DNA of 64,000 nucleotides from Thermatribacter velox (GTDB lineage Bacteria; Atribacterota; Atribacteria; Atribacterales; Thermatribacteraceae). The first letter of the stretch is position 1. Each line of letters starts with the position of its first letter. This document shows, in pieces, positions 36,665-45,342 of this stretch. The notes beneath the pieces are model-generated. The model was not told the DNA's origin. It saw only the letters and a program-made list of their open reading frames with translations, and did not search any database. The stretch covers positions 1 to 64,000 of the forward strand of contig NZ_CP121689.1 of NCBI RefSeq assembly GCF_038396615.1, written 5' to 3'. A program made the position numbers and the translations under genes.

Positions 36665-37204
36665 TTAAGACTTCACTTCAACCTCTACTCGTAAAAGGTC
36701 CACTTCCCCACCTGACGCATCAGTGCGGGAATAGGAATAGAAACGCTGTAAGCCCGGACGCATGGAAAAGTAGCGCGACAGATTGTCCACCGTGTTACCT
36801 GCAGAGTCGGTTACCACCACCATGATATCAACAATCTCTGGTTCACCAAGCTCTTCCAGTGGAACGGTTATTTGCACTGCGTTGTCAGTCACCGTTCCTC
36901 CGGTAAAGAACTGGTCCAATCCTCCCGGTTCGCGCTGATAAAAATTGCCGTTTTCCATGCGGAAGATAAAATAGTTTGCCCACTCATCGGGGTTACTGGA
37001 CGGCCCGGTTAGAACGTTCTCATCGGTGTCAATGGCAAAATAGTATACGTAATCAAGCGGCGGAGAAGAAGCAAAAATTGCTGATATGGTGAGTTCGCCC
37101 CCCTCTTCCTCCCAGGAGGGTTGTTCTCCTCGAGCACATCCCATGATCCCCAGACTTATACCAAGCAGAAGAGCGAGCAATAACAACCAGGTTTTTTGAG
37201 ACAT
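36665..37204 (-). CDS. Lipoprotein of unknown function
   Basis: The 179-residue protein has a lipoprotein signal (TWLLLLALLLGISLGIMGC) and a beta-rich body. The segments YVYYFAIDTDENVL and DNAVQITVPLEELGEPEIVD resemble carbohydrate-binding or DOMON-like strands seen in exported proteins with an Ig-like fold. No family is firmly recognised. It starts one base after the LptD-like gene's stop and ends 20 bp before the C11 peptidase gene, so the block is one transcript. Confidence 0.76.
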   Translation of the reverse strand: MSQKTWLLLLALLLGISLGIMGCARGEQPSWEEEGGELTISAIFASSPPLDYVYYFAIDTDENVLTGPSSNPDEWANYFIFRMENGNFYQREPGGLDQFFTGGTVTDNAVQITVPLEELGEPEIVDIMVVVTDSAGNTVDNLSRYFSMRPGLQRFYSYSRTDASGGEVDLLRVEVEVKS

Positions 37205-37205
37205 T

Positions 37206-39221
37206 TTATTCGCCTCCCAGGCTGAATTTGTGTTCAGGGAAAGCTTTTATGGCGTATTCAATCCAGAAAGTGTCTTTTGATTGGTCGTAAAAAAGAGTAA
37301 CTTCCCGGCAGTGGAGATCTCTGGTTAAGCCCACCCTAATGCTTTCTATTTTGTGGGAGCTGAAATCATAATTTCCCTGACAGTCCAGCGCCCATTCTTT
37401 ACCCAGTGGCCAGCTGATTTCAAAGACCATGCCTTCCCATTCACTGTTTTCAAAGTCGTAATTTGCACGGAGCTCCACGGAATGGTTGGAGTCTTCAGTA
37501 TAGCTTACGTTGATGATGCCGTCCAGAAATTGCTTTTCCAAAAAGTCGTAACCACTGCTGAAGCTCACTTCCCAGGGCTCTTTTGCAAAATGCAGGCTCA
37601 GGTCCAGAAAACTGGTTTTCCGGGTGGTGTAGTCAAAGCGAAAGGGAGTTGCTCCATCATATCCGCCGAAGCCGTAGCCCAAGCTCAAGGTGGTGTGTTC
37701 TCCAAAACTCTGCTTGAGGTTGGTTTCCACGTCGTAAGTGTAGCGAGCGAAGCCGTTACCATAAAAATCCTGAGTGAAAAGAATGACTGGCTCGAGAGTG
37801 GTATTTTCTCCCAGCTCACTTTTTCCAGTGGTTTTTAGGGAAAAACGAATCCGTTCTTCTTTCACACCAGTTGCTTGCTCGAAATAGCTTCCAATGGTAA
37901 GCGAGGGTTGGTAATAAAAGTCAGACTGACCGATTTGTTCCTTTTTTCGAGAAATACTAAGCTCAGGTTCTTTGAGCACCCGGTTTCCAAAGTCACCGGT
38001 GTAGAGGTCCTGATCCAGATCCAGAAAGCCAGTATAGGTCAGTTTGTAAGAGTACGGGTCCTGGGAGTGAGATAGGGCAAGCTCATAGTCCAGTTCCTGG
38101 TCGGTGAACTCCCCCCACTGGTGGTCCTGAGAGTAATCCAGCTTGAGGTTGGCATTGAGGTTTTTCTCAAGTTGGTAGGAAGTGTTGAGGACTGCTCTGA
38201 GTTGGTCCTCTTCAGAAGCCAGGTTCCAGTCGTAGTCAAGATTTAGCTTCATGGAGTAATCTTCTTTTTTCTGAGCGAAGGAAAAGGTTCCTGAAAAAGT
38301 ATCCTGGTCGCTGCCTTGATAGTTGAGGTAATCAAGACCCAGGGTCAATGAGGCGTCGGAACTTGGCTCTCTGTAGTAATCCAGGCTCCCTTTAAGGTAA
38401 TCTCTGGACCCTTCTGGCTTGTCGCGGTAATAAAGGTAGCCTTCCAGAGTCTCTTTGGGTTTTTCATGCTCTATAAAGTGGCGGACTCCCAAACCCCAGC
38501 CACTTTTTTCCCACCAGTCAAGGTACACGGTGCCGAAAGAGCCGTCGCTAACAAAGTAGTTGTAGAATAAATTCAGGTAGTAGCCACTGCTTGAGGAGTG
38601 CCCGAGCAAAGGTAGAAAAGGAAGTTGCTCTTTACGGTCCAGAAAAATGACATAGTAAGGAAGGGTGAACAGTTTTCTTCCAAAATCCCAGTATGAAAAC
38701 CGAAAAAGTTCTACCTTTTTATCGGGATAAATGATTATTTTCTGAGCTTCAAAGTGGTAATGGGGTTCTTCAAGGTCGCAGCTTGTAAAAAAAGCGCCTT
38801 CGATTTTTGTTTCCTCAGGAGTTCGCTCTACTTCTTCGCCGCGGAAGTAAACAGTTCCTTCAATTCCTTCTCCCCGCAGGTCAGAGCGTACTCCATAGAG
38901 CATCCACTGGTCCTCTGCCCAGTTGTAAGCAATTTCCCGGGCGTGATAACCCTCGTCTTCGGTTCTCACCCGAACATGTCCCTGTGCAAAAAGCTTTTTA
39001 TCTTTCAAGAGGATTTTGATGAAATCAGCTTCTATGGTGTATTCTCCATGCTGAATGGTACCTTTTTCCACCATGGCTTCCTCTTTTTCGGGATGGTAGA
39101 TAAGCCGTTCTCCAGTTAGCTCTATGCGATCGGACTCTTCCTGGGAGAAAGATATGCTAACCATTCCCAGAAGGGAGAAAACAACAAATAGAGCCAGATA
39201 GCAAAGCTTCTTGAGGGTCAT
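37206..39221 (-). CDS. LptD-like outer-membrane LPS/lipid transport protein
   Basis: The 671-residue protein has a signal peptide (LCYLALFVVFSLLGMVSISF) and an N-terminal OstA-like domain (about 30-150, RIELTGERLIYHPEKEEAMV). It is followed by a long run of alternating amphipathic strands rich in Tyr, Trp, Asp and Ser, typical of a beta-barrel (LGLDYLNYQG, LTLGYGFGGY-like repeats). This matches LptD, which inserts lipopolysaccharide into the outer leaflet. It is shorter than E. coli LptD (784). The LptA-like gene is 14 bp upstream. Together they argue for a diderm envelope. Confidence 0.83.
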   Translation of the reverse strand: MTLKKLCYLALFVVFSLLGMVSISFSQEESDRIELTGERLIYHPEKEEAMVEKGTIQHGEYTIEADFIKILLKDKKLFAQGHVRVRTEDEGYHAREIAYNWAEDQWMLYGVRSDLRGEGIEGTVYFRGEEVERTPEETKIEGAFFTSCDLEEPHYHFEAQKIIIYPDKKVELFRFSYWDFGRKLFTLPYYVIFLDRKEQLPFLPLLGHSSSSGYYLNLFYNYFVSDGSFGTVYLDWWEKSGWGLGVRHFIEHEKPKETLEGYLYYRDKPEGSRDYLKGSLDYYREPSSDASLTLGLDYLNYQGSDQDTFSGTFSFAQKKEDYSMKLNLDYDWNLASEEDQLRAVLNTSYQLEKNLNANLKLDYSQDHQWGEFTDQELDYELALSHSQDPYSYKLTYTGFLDLDQDLYTGDFGNRVLKEPELSISRKKEQIGQSDFYYQPSLTIGSYFEQATGVKEERIRFSLKTTGKSELGENTTLEPVILFTQDFYGNGFARYTYDVETNLKQSFGEHTTLSLGYGFGGYDGATPFRFDYTTRKTSFLDLSLHFAKEPWEVSFSSGYDFLEKQFLDGIINVSYTEDSNHSVELRANYDFENSEWEGMVFEISWPLGKEWALDCQGNYDFSSHKIESIRVGLTRDLHCREVTLFYDQSKDTFWIEYAIKAFPEHKFSLGGE

Positions 39222-39235
39222 ATTTTTTCCCCTGC

Positions 39236-39916
39236 TTACTCGATGACAAAAGTTGCTTTTATAACCCCTTCTGCATCCAGCACCTCTGAGTCGAGGTAAT
39301 AAGTAGCTTTTTCTACCTGGATTTCGCGCTCTTTTTCGGTTATCAGAACATTTCCTTCAAGCACGATGCGCTCTTCTTGCTGAGTAGCTTCATCTTCAGG
39401 GTAATAAAAGACTTTGTCGGCTTTAAGGCTGATTTCTTTCCAGGTTATTTCTGCTCCGTTTTCGCTCCAGGCTTCTTCAGTTTCACCATTGAAAGAGAGT
39501 TGAGACGCTTTCCATATGATGTAGGTAGTTTCTTCATTACTTCTTTCTTTTTTGAGCAGCACTTCTCCACTGAATAGATAGATTTCTTCGTCAAAGTCTC
39601 CTTCCATTCGGGAAGCCTGGATAACGGTTTTTTCTCTGGTTACCACTACCTGACCGCTAAAGATTCCCGTGTTTTCCTGGAGGTTAAAGACCAGTTCCTG
39701 ACAGGTAATCCGGTTTTGCCCTTCCACTGCCACCACATTGCCCTGGGCCAGAAAGGTCTCCTTTTGGGAATCATATTGAATTTTATCTGCTCGCTCCAGA
39801 AGAACCTCCCTTTTTTGTCCCGTTTCCTCCTGTGCAAAAGCTGTCGCACCCAAAAAGGCAAGACACAGCACCCAAATAATCCAAAAAGCCGTCAATTTGT
39901 AGCGTAATTTGAACAC
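39236..39916 (-). CDS. LptA-like OstA-domain protein
   Basis: The protein is about 226 residues with an N-terminal signal (LTAFWIIWVLCLAFLGATAF) and two stretches of OstA/LptA repeats. Examples are ADKIQYDSQKETFLAQGNVV, TGIFSGQVVVTREK and ERIVLEGNVLITEKEREIQV. LptA bridges the periplasm in LPS transport. The start is GTG 39916, because GGAG lies 9 nt upstream; the frame to 39937 includes that site. An extended -10 (TGATATAAT, 39949-39954 on plus) drives the operon and lies in the space shared with nth. Confidence 0.86.
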   Translation of the reverse strand: MFKLRYKLTAFWIIWVLCLAFLGATAFAQEETGQKREVLLERADKIQYDSQKETFLAQGNVVAVEGQNRITCQELVFNLQENTGIFSGQVVVTREKTVIQASRMEGDFDEEIYLFSGEVLLKKERSNEETTYIIWKASQLSFNGETEEAWSENGAEITWKEISLKADKVFYYPEDEATQQEERIVLEGNVLITEKEREIQVEKATYYLDSEVLDAEGVIKATFVIE

Positions 39917-39948
39917 CTGAAACCTCTCCTTTGTCAAGCGTGTTTTTT

Positions 39949-39954
39949 ATTATA
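39949..39954 (-). promoter_or_regulatory. Extended -10 promoter of the LptA-LptD block
   Basis: On the minus strand, TGATATAAT contains TG-n-TATAAT about 30 bp before the GTG of the LptA-like gene. No clear -35 is seen. Confidence 0.5.
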
Positions 39955-39983
39955 TCATTCTTGAAGGAGAGGGGGTTGAAACC

Positions 39984-40616
39984 GTGTCCGAAAGTAAAGC
40001 GAACTCCATTCTGGATACTCTGGAAACTGCTTTTCCCGATGCCCGGCTACTGCTCGACTTTCGAAATCCTTTTGAGCTTCTTGTGGCCACCGTTCTTGCT
40101 GCTCAGGCTCCTGATGAGCGGGTGAACCAAATTACTCCTCACCTCTTTCAGCGTTTTCCCGATGCTTTGTCCATGGCGGAAGCGCCTCTTGAGGCCATAG
40201 AAGAAGCGATAAAAACGGTGAGTTACTTTCGTCAAAAAGCGCGTTTCCTTAAAGAAATGTCAAAGGTTCTGGTGGAACGATTTGAGGGAAAGGTGCCTGC
40301 CTCCCTTGAAGAACTGGTAACTCTTCCCGGTGTAGGCAGAAAAACGGCGAACGTGGTGCTTGCCAATGCCTTCTCAATTCCAGCTCTCCCGGTGGATACC
40401 CATGTGGCCCGAGTAGCTCAACGACTGGGGCTTGCAAAAAGCAACGATGCTGAAAAAATTGAGATGGAACTCTGTGCTCAGATACCCCAGGAGCGCTGGA
40501 TACGAGCCTCCCATCTTTTGGGGTTTCTTGGCCGCAGAGTATGCAAGGCCAGAAAACCCCTCTGTGAACAATGCCCGGTTACCAGATGGTGTGATTTTTT
40601 CGAGAAAAATCGCTGA
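39984..40616 (+). CDS. nth: Endonuclease III (DNA glycosylase/AP lyase)
   Basis: The 210-residue HhH-GPD enzyme excises oxidised pyrimidines and cuts the abasic site. Key elements are visible: FELLVATVLAAQAPDERVN, the hairpin LVTLPGVGRKTANVVLAN with the catalytic Lys, and the catalytic Asp in LPVDTHVARVAQRLGL. The 4Fe-4S loop has the exact C-x6-C-x2-C-x5-C spacing (CKARKPLCEQCPVTRWC). The start is GTG 39984 after GAGAGGGGG. It converges on the 40621 gene with only 4 bp between stops. Confidence 0.95.
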   Translation: MSESKANSILDTLETAFPDARLLLDFRNPFELLVATVLAAQAPDERVNQITPHLFQRFPDALSMAEAPLEAIEEAIKTVSYFRQKARFLKEMSKVLVERFEGKVPASLEELVTLPGVGRKTANVVLANAFSIPALPVDTHVARVAQRLGLAKSNDAEKIEMELCAQIPQERWIRASHLLGFLGRRVCKARKPLCEQCPVTRWCDFFEKNR

Positions 40617-40620
40617 AGTT

Positions 40621-42123
40621 TTAAAGGGGAGAAGCTTGATTTCTTTTGAGAAAGGTTAACTCTGCTTCCAGGGTTATGTGGCCTCTAATAGTTTGTGCGT
40701 CAGCGGGCAGATTGTCTTCTCCATTCTCTTCAAATTTTCCTTCTAAAAGTACATCAATTTGGTAATTCTTGAACAGCCCTTCTCCAAAAAGACGGAGCTT
40801 GCCCCAGTAGAAGGTGGTTAGGGGTAGGTCCAGGGAGTTGAGCTGATAGCAGGAAACCATCAGCACCTTCTCTCGTAAGTCGGTGTTTGAGAAAAGTCGA
40901 AAATATCCTCCTTCCCGGTAGCCAATCAGTTCTACAAAGGGGGTTCCAAAACCTATTTCCAGCATTCCTCTTTCTGGGAAGTGGGGGGTGAATTTTTGCC
41001 ACCAGGATTTTATTTCCTCCCAGGAAGGGCTTTTGAGGAGTACACCGGGTACTTCATTAAGAGGTCCAAGGAGGAAGGTTTCTTCATTGGGAAAATAGAG
41101 ATTGAATTCTAAGTCCTGAAAGCCTTCCCTGACCAGAAATCGGGGAAGCAGCATTGAACCATAGAAGTTGAAATCCATTTCAATTTCTGCATTTTTCTGT
41201 AAAGCTTTCATGGTTTCAAGCAGCAGAGTTTTGCCACTCACCTTTTCCAGTCTTTTACCACTTACTTCCATCCGGGTAGAGACTATGGGTCCTTCCTGGT
41301 GTCCCTGCAGGCTGATAAACCTTCTGGTTGGATAAAGGGGTACCCTGAAGGAACGGCGTGGGGTGTGGGCCAGGATGCCCTGATGAGTCAGCGCTTCCAG
41401 GTATATGAGATAGCCTTCAAACTCTCTGAGATTGCGGAGAAAAAAGTTACCCTTGTTTTTTTCAGCACGTATGACCCTGTAGAACCTGGAGCGAAAGGGG
41501 CGGTAATAAAGGTTGACTTTCTGGGCTCGTGGAGCGTGAAATGAAATTTTCAGCGATTTTTCCTCAGGCAAAAAATGGAGCTGGTAGTCCTCGATGATTC
41601 CCAGGGGGTCGAAAGAACGGGCTAATTCCCGAAAGGAGCCAAAAAGTCGCTGCACTTCAGGCAATTCTTCAAGGGTTTCTCCGCTGGAAATTGCTTTTTC
41701 TATTCTTTTACTCAAAGCATAAAGTGTTTCCTGGTTGGCGGACTGCTGGCTTTTTCCCCACAGGAGGTTTTCAAGATTTACCAGTGCGCAAGCCGCCTTG
41801 AAATCGTCTACCGTTCCCAGGTCCATTCTTTCTTCAGAAAGGGGTGGAACGTAGTCAATAAGCAGGAGTTTGCCTTTCCAGCGAAACTCAATTAACAGCA
41901 GTTCCCCAGAGGGTACACGCAAGAAGAAATCCCCGTCTTCGTTAGTTAGCCCCCTGGTTACCACATCGCTTGAAGGAGGGAGTATGGCCTGGACTTCTGC
42001 AAAGGCCAGGGGCGCTTTTTCCTCGTCGAGCTTGTTTTCCAATTGAGACAGGTAGCGAAGGGGATTTTCACTGGTGAAAAAAGATTCTTTGGGTAGGACA
42101 GCTCTCCCCCGCACAAAAGGCAT
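40621..42123 (-). CDS. Protein of unknown function, carboxypeptidase-regulatory-like N-terminus
   Basis: I do not recognise the full 500-residue protein. Residues of about 1-85 look like a carboxypeptidase-regulatory-like (Ig-type) module (VRGRAVLPKES, then VTRGLTNEDGDFFLRVPSGE). The centre (about 170-260) and the C-terminus (about 290-490) are beta-rich with aromatic strands. There is no signal peptide, so export is not evident. The stop of the upstream GGDEF gene and this start share a base, so the two are coupled. The N-terminal module recalls the start of the broken lipoprotein at 5874-7977. Confidence 0.68.
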   Translation of the reverse strand: MPFVRGRAVLPKESFFTSENPLRYLSQLENKLDEEKAPLAFAEVQAILPPSSDVVTRGLTNEDGDFFLRVPSGELLLIEFRWKGKLLLIDYVPPLSEERMDLGTVDDFKAACALVNLENLLWGKSQQSANQETLYALSKRIEKAISSGETLEELPEVQRLFGSFRELARSFDPLGIIEDYQLHFLPEEKSLKISFHAPRAQKVNLYYRPFRSRFYRVIRAEKNKGNFFLRNLREFEGYLIYLEALTHQGILAHTPRRSFRVPLYPTRRFISLQGHQEGPIVSTRMEVSGKRLEKVSGKTLLLETMKALQKNAEIEMDFNFYGSMLLPRFLVREGFQDLEFNLYFPNEETFLLGPLNEVPGVLLKSPSWEEIKSWWQKFTPHFPERGMLEIGFGTPFVELIGYREGGYFRLFSNTDLREKVLMVSCYQLNSLDLPLTTFYWGKLRLFGEGLFKNYQIDVLLEGKFEENGEDNLPADAQTIRGHITLEAELTFLKRNQASPL

Positions 42124-43736
42124 TATCTCTTTCCTTCCCTTTTCATGTTGTACATGGCACGGTCGATTTCCTGCAGAAGTTGAGGCAAATCCTTCTGGCC
42201 GTCAAAAACGCAGACTCCATAGGAGATGGAGAGAGGGAATGGTTCACCCATAATCTGGCTGCCCTGGAGTTTTTCTTTGATTCGTTGCATCACAGCCTGT
42301 GCATCCTGCAGAGAGGCATGGGGTAAAACCACGATAAACTCGTCGCCTCCATAACGCACGACTACATCACTTGCTCTGACGTTTCCTCTTATGGTGTAGA
42401 CGACCATACGCAGCACTTCGTCACCGAAGGTATGTCCGTAGAGGTCGTTGATTTCCTTAAAGCGATCCACATCAATCATGGTTATGGAAAGGGGGTACTG
42501 CTCGCGCTTACAGCGGCTCAACTCTTTTTGCATGTATTCTTCAAAGAAATGGCGATTGTAGGCGCCGGTTAGTTGGTCTCTGAAAGCAAGTTCCAGGAGG
42601 GCCCTTTCATATTCTTTGCGTTCTCGGATGTCACGTAGGGATAGAAAATAAGAAGGGGCATCCAGGTTTTCGAGAATGGATATATTGGCTTCAAAAGGGA
42701 GGATTTTTTCGGGTGCAGGAGCTATGGTTACTTCGCAACCAAAAATCTGGTCTTCAGAGGCATGCGCTTGCAGGGTTTCCCAGGTTACCGGGTCAAGGAG
42801 CGAAATTATGGTAGGATTTTTTTGACGGTTGCTTGCCTGGGCGAGCAAATTCCTGGCCTTCTGGTTGGTGAAAAGTATTTCTCCTTTTTGGTTCACGATA
42901 AATATGGCATCCGGATTGTGTTCTACCAGGGTGTGGAAACGCTTTCTGGTGCGTTCTCTTTCTTCTTCCTGGCGCAAGAGGCGAAGTATCAGGAACATGG
43001 TACGTCTTAGTTTTGCAAAGTGGTTATCTCGTTTGCCCAGTATGGCCAGGATTCCGTTTTTCCCCGACTTAAGAAGGATGATTTCTTTCTCTCCTCTAAG
43101 TAATCTGCGATGTAGCGAGAATTCCGGGGGGTTTCTCAGGATTTTTTCGAGTTCTTTAAGCTCTTTTTCGTGCTCTGGACAGGCACTGAGAAAAATTTGT
43201 TCCTGGGAGTCTTTTAAAGCTACTGCCTTGACGTTCCAGAGCTTGCGAGCAAAGGAAAGTACCTGGTTCACGTTTTCTGAATAATCGCCGTGCAAGGAGA
43301 GAAAAAGGTGGGTAAGGTCGTGGAGAGCGCGCTCCAGTGTTTCTTCCTGGGTGACGTCGAAAGCAATTTCCAGTTTCAGACGCTGGCCGTTGAACTCAAA
43401 TCCGAAATCGATAAGTCGGAAATAGGCTTTGAGTAAGGGATTATAGGTGCGCCAGAAGTAAGTCCTGGACGGGTTATCTGGTGAAAATAGCAATTGATTT
43501 TTACAGGAAGGACAGGGCTTTTCTCTTCTTCGTAGTGCACGATAACAGAGTTCTCCCTCCAGGTTTTCTCCCAACTTTTGCTTGAGCGCGGGGTTAGCGT
43601 AAAGAATATGGAAGGTATCAACATCGACTACAAAAGAAAAAGCTTCTATTTTTTCAAGAATTTCTGCTAAATGGATTCTGTCTACGAACACCTTTTTGTT
43701 CGGGAAAAGGGGTGGGAAGCCACCCCTTTTCCGCAC
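42123..43736 (-). CDS. PAS-domain diguanylate cyclase (GGDEF)
   Basis: The 537-residue protein has an N-terminal PAS-like domain with a Cys pair (KPCPSC), a middle segment, and a second PAS domain (LVEHNPDAIFIVNQKGEILF). The C-terminal GGDEF domain is complete: DQLTGAYNRHFFEEYM, IDVDRFKEINDLYGHTFGD, and RYGGDEFIVVLPHA. The I-site RxxD (RASD, five residues before GGDEF) is intact, so product inhibition by c-di-GMP is expected. The start is GTG 43736, with AAAGGA upstream; a strong hairpin covers codons 2-12. No EAL, HD-GYP or PilZ protein is seen in the window. Confidence 0.92.
   Translation of the reverse strand: MRKRGGFPPLFPNKKVFVDRIHLAEILEKIEAFSFVVDVDTFHILYANPALKQKLGENLEGELCYRALRRREKPCPSCKNQLLFSPDNPSRTYFWRTYNPLLKAYFRLIDFGFEFNGQRLKLEIAFDVTQEETLERALHDLTHLFLSLHGDYSENVNQVLSFARKLWNVKAVALKDSQEQIFLSACPEHEKELKELEKILRNPPEFSLHRRLLRGEKEIILLKSGKNGILAILGKRDNHFAKLRRTMFLILRLLRQEEERERTRKRFHTLVEHNPDAIFIVNQKGEILFTNQKARNLLAQASNRQKNPTIISLLDPVTWETLQAHASEDQIFGCEVTIAPAPEKILPFEANISILENLDAPSYFLSLRDIRERKEYERALLELAFRDQLTGAYNRHFFEEYMQKELSRCKREQYPLSITMIDVDRFKEINDLYGHTFGDEVLRMVVYTIRGNVRASDVVVRYGGDEFIVVLPHASLQDAQAVMQRIKEKLQGSQIMGEPFPLSISYGVCVFDGQKDLPQLLQEIDRAMYNMKREGKR
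43703..43732 (-). terminator. Strong hairpin at the start of the GGDEF gene
   Basis: A perfect 13-bp stem (GGAAAAGGGGTGG / CCACCCCTTTTCC) with a 4-nt loop lies two bases inside the GGDEF start codon and 19-48 bp after the stop of the DUF4384 gene. It could act as an attenuator or terminator of the upstream gene and also hinder GGDEF translation. No separate T-run follows. Confidence 0.6.
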
Positions 43737-43750
43737 CCATTTTAATTCCT

Positions 43751-45271
43751 TTACAAAATTATAAGTATTCTCTGTATTCTTGCAAAGCTACCTCGCGGTG
43801 CTTCTACTTCAATCCGCAACGTGTTTTGGCCACTTTCAAACCAGCGTTCTTGGAGTGTGAAGCTTTTGTAATCGGAGGGTTCCATGATTCCTTTTTGGGT
43901 GGCACTGCTCACTAAGTTGCCGTTGAGATATATCCGCACTTTTGCTCCTTCGTCAGTTTGTAGCCAGCAGAGAAGCTTGGCCTTTTGTGGTATGAACTCT
44001 ATTGGAAAAGAAAACTCCAGATAATCTCGATAGTCCATTTCCAGAAGTTGGGTGCCGTTAAGTGTGTAGTTGCTGGCTATGTTGCCGGAAAAATTGAGGT
44101 CAAGCACGTTGTGTTGGGTTGACCTTCCCGAAAAATCTACATAATACATTCCAACAGTTGGTGTTTCAGGAACAGACACTTCGATCATTCCTGAAACTGT
44201 GGCAGAGGTGGGATTCAACCCTGGGGCTCCTCTAAATTCGGCGGTGATTTCAAAGGGTGTGCTTTCGTAAACCCGGGGAGCAGTGTAATAAACGGTGACT
44301 TTGCCCAGAGAATCGGTGATGACTGATGAAGTGCTTAAAGAACCGATGCTGGCGCTCCAGTAAATGGTGCGCCCGTAAACGGGACGGCCGTCGGGTCTTC
44401 TCAGATAGGCGTCTATTTTTACCCGCTCGCCTGGCTGAAGGGTAAGCGAATCAGCTCTTATTTCCAGAATGGGAGTTGCTTGAACGGAAACGACTTCTAT
44501 TTCCACCGAGGAAGAAGTTGGCGCAAGACCATGCTCTCCGCTAAAGTTGGCGCTTATGGTAACTACCTGAGGAGTGCGAGGTGCATAGAAGGTAACGCTG
44601 GTTACTCCTCGGGCATCGGTCACTGTTTGGTAGCTACTGAGGGAACCAGAACTTGTTGACCAGTTTATGTTGCGTCCCGGAAGAGGGTTTCCAGAAACAT
44701 CGCTGAGACTGGCTCTAATAGAAATGGTTCCTCCCGGTGCTACGTTTGCTGTGGAAGGCTGCAGGGTGAGTACGGTTCCCCGAGTGCGCATAGCCACGTT
44801 GAAGTGAGTCCTGTTTACAGCGTAGCGGGTGAAAATACGTCCCGCCTGGTGAGGGTTCTGGATAAAGTCTTGCAGTGCACCTTCGCTGACCGGAGTGGGG
44901 GTGAAAAGAATGACCAACCTCTCCGTTCCCGCTGGTCCAGACACTGTTCCTCGGTAGGTTTCCGTTCGACCGGAGCCAAAGTATTGGTTGCGCACCAGGA
45001 CATTAACATCACCATTTGGTAAGTAGTCAATCAGATTGACGTAACCCTGACGATCGACACTGTAGCGAATGGTAATGGGATCACCGACATAATAGGTTGC
45101 CCCTTCACCACGGTCCACGCTAATACTGACGGCAGGACTGCGAGGAATGGTGATGTAGATATTGGGATTTAGATTAAACCTCATATATACTCTGCCCTGG
45201 GCAGGTGCTACCGCCAGAAAAAGAAACACCACCGCAAACGTAAAAATCAAGAAAGAACCTTTTCCCCTCAT
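43751..45271 (-). CDS. Exported DUF4384 / bacterial Ig-like protein
   Basis: The 506-residue secreted protein has a signal peptide (FLIFTFAVVFLFLAVAPAQG). A DUF4384 domain follows (about 40-145; YYVGDPITIRYSVDRQGYVN). Then come two bacterial Ig-like (Big_1) domains in tandem (SLSDVSGNPLPGRNINW and YLRRPDGRPVYGRTIYW, each with TDxxGxxxV strands) and a C-terminal beta domain. Big_1 domains occur in cell-surface adhesins and invasins. The start is ATG 45271 after AAAGGAG; the longer frame to 45325 has no ribosome site. It ends before the hairpin that precedes the GGDEF gene. Confidence 0.85.
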   Translation of the reverse strand: MRGKGSFLIFTFAVVFLFLAVAPAQGRVYMRFNLNPNIYITIPRSPAVSISVDRGEGATYYVGDPITIRYSVDRQGYVNLIDYLPNGDVNVLVRNQYFGSGRTETYRGTVSGPAGTERLVILFTPTPVSEGALQDFIQNPHQAGRIFTRYAVNRTHFNVAMRTRGTVLTLQPSTANVAPGGTISIRASLSDVSGNPLPGRNINWSTSSGSLSSYQTVTDARGVTSVTFYAPRTPQVVTISANFSGEHGLAPTSSSVEIEVVSVQATPILEIRADSLTLQPGERVKIDAYLRRPDGRPVYGRTIYWSASIGSLSTSSVITDSLGKVTVYYTAPRVYESTPFEITAEFRGAPGLNPTSATVSGMIEVSVPETPTVGMYYVDFSGRSTQHNVLDLNFSGNIASNYTLNGTQLLEMDYRDYLEFSFPIEFIPQKAKLLCWLQTDEGAKVRIYLNGNLVSSATQKGIMEPSDYKSFTLQERWFESGQNTLRIEVEAPRGSFARIQRILIIL

Positions 45272-45342
45272 AATTATTTCTCCTTTCTGAACTACCATTG
45301 GTTTCATTATTATATCATTAATCATTGGTTTTTCCGTTGAGT

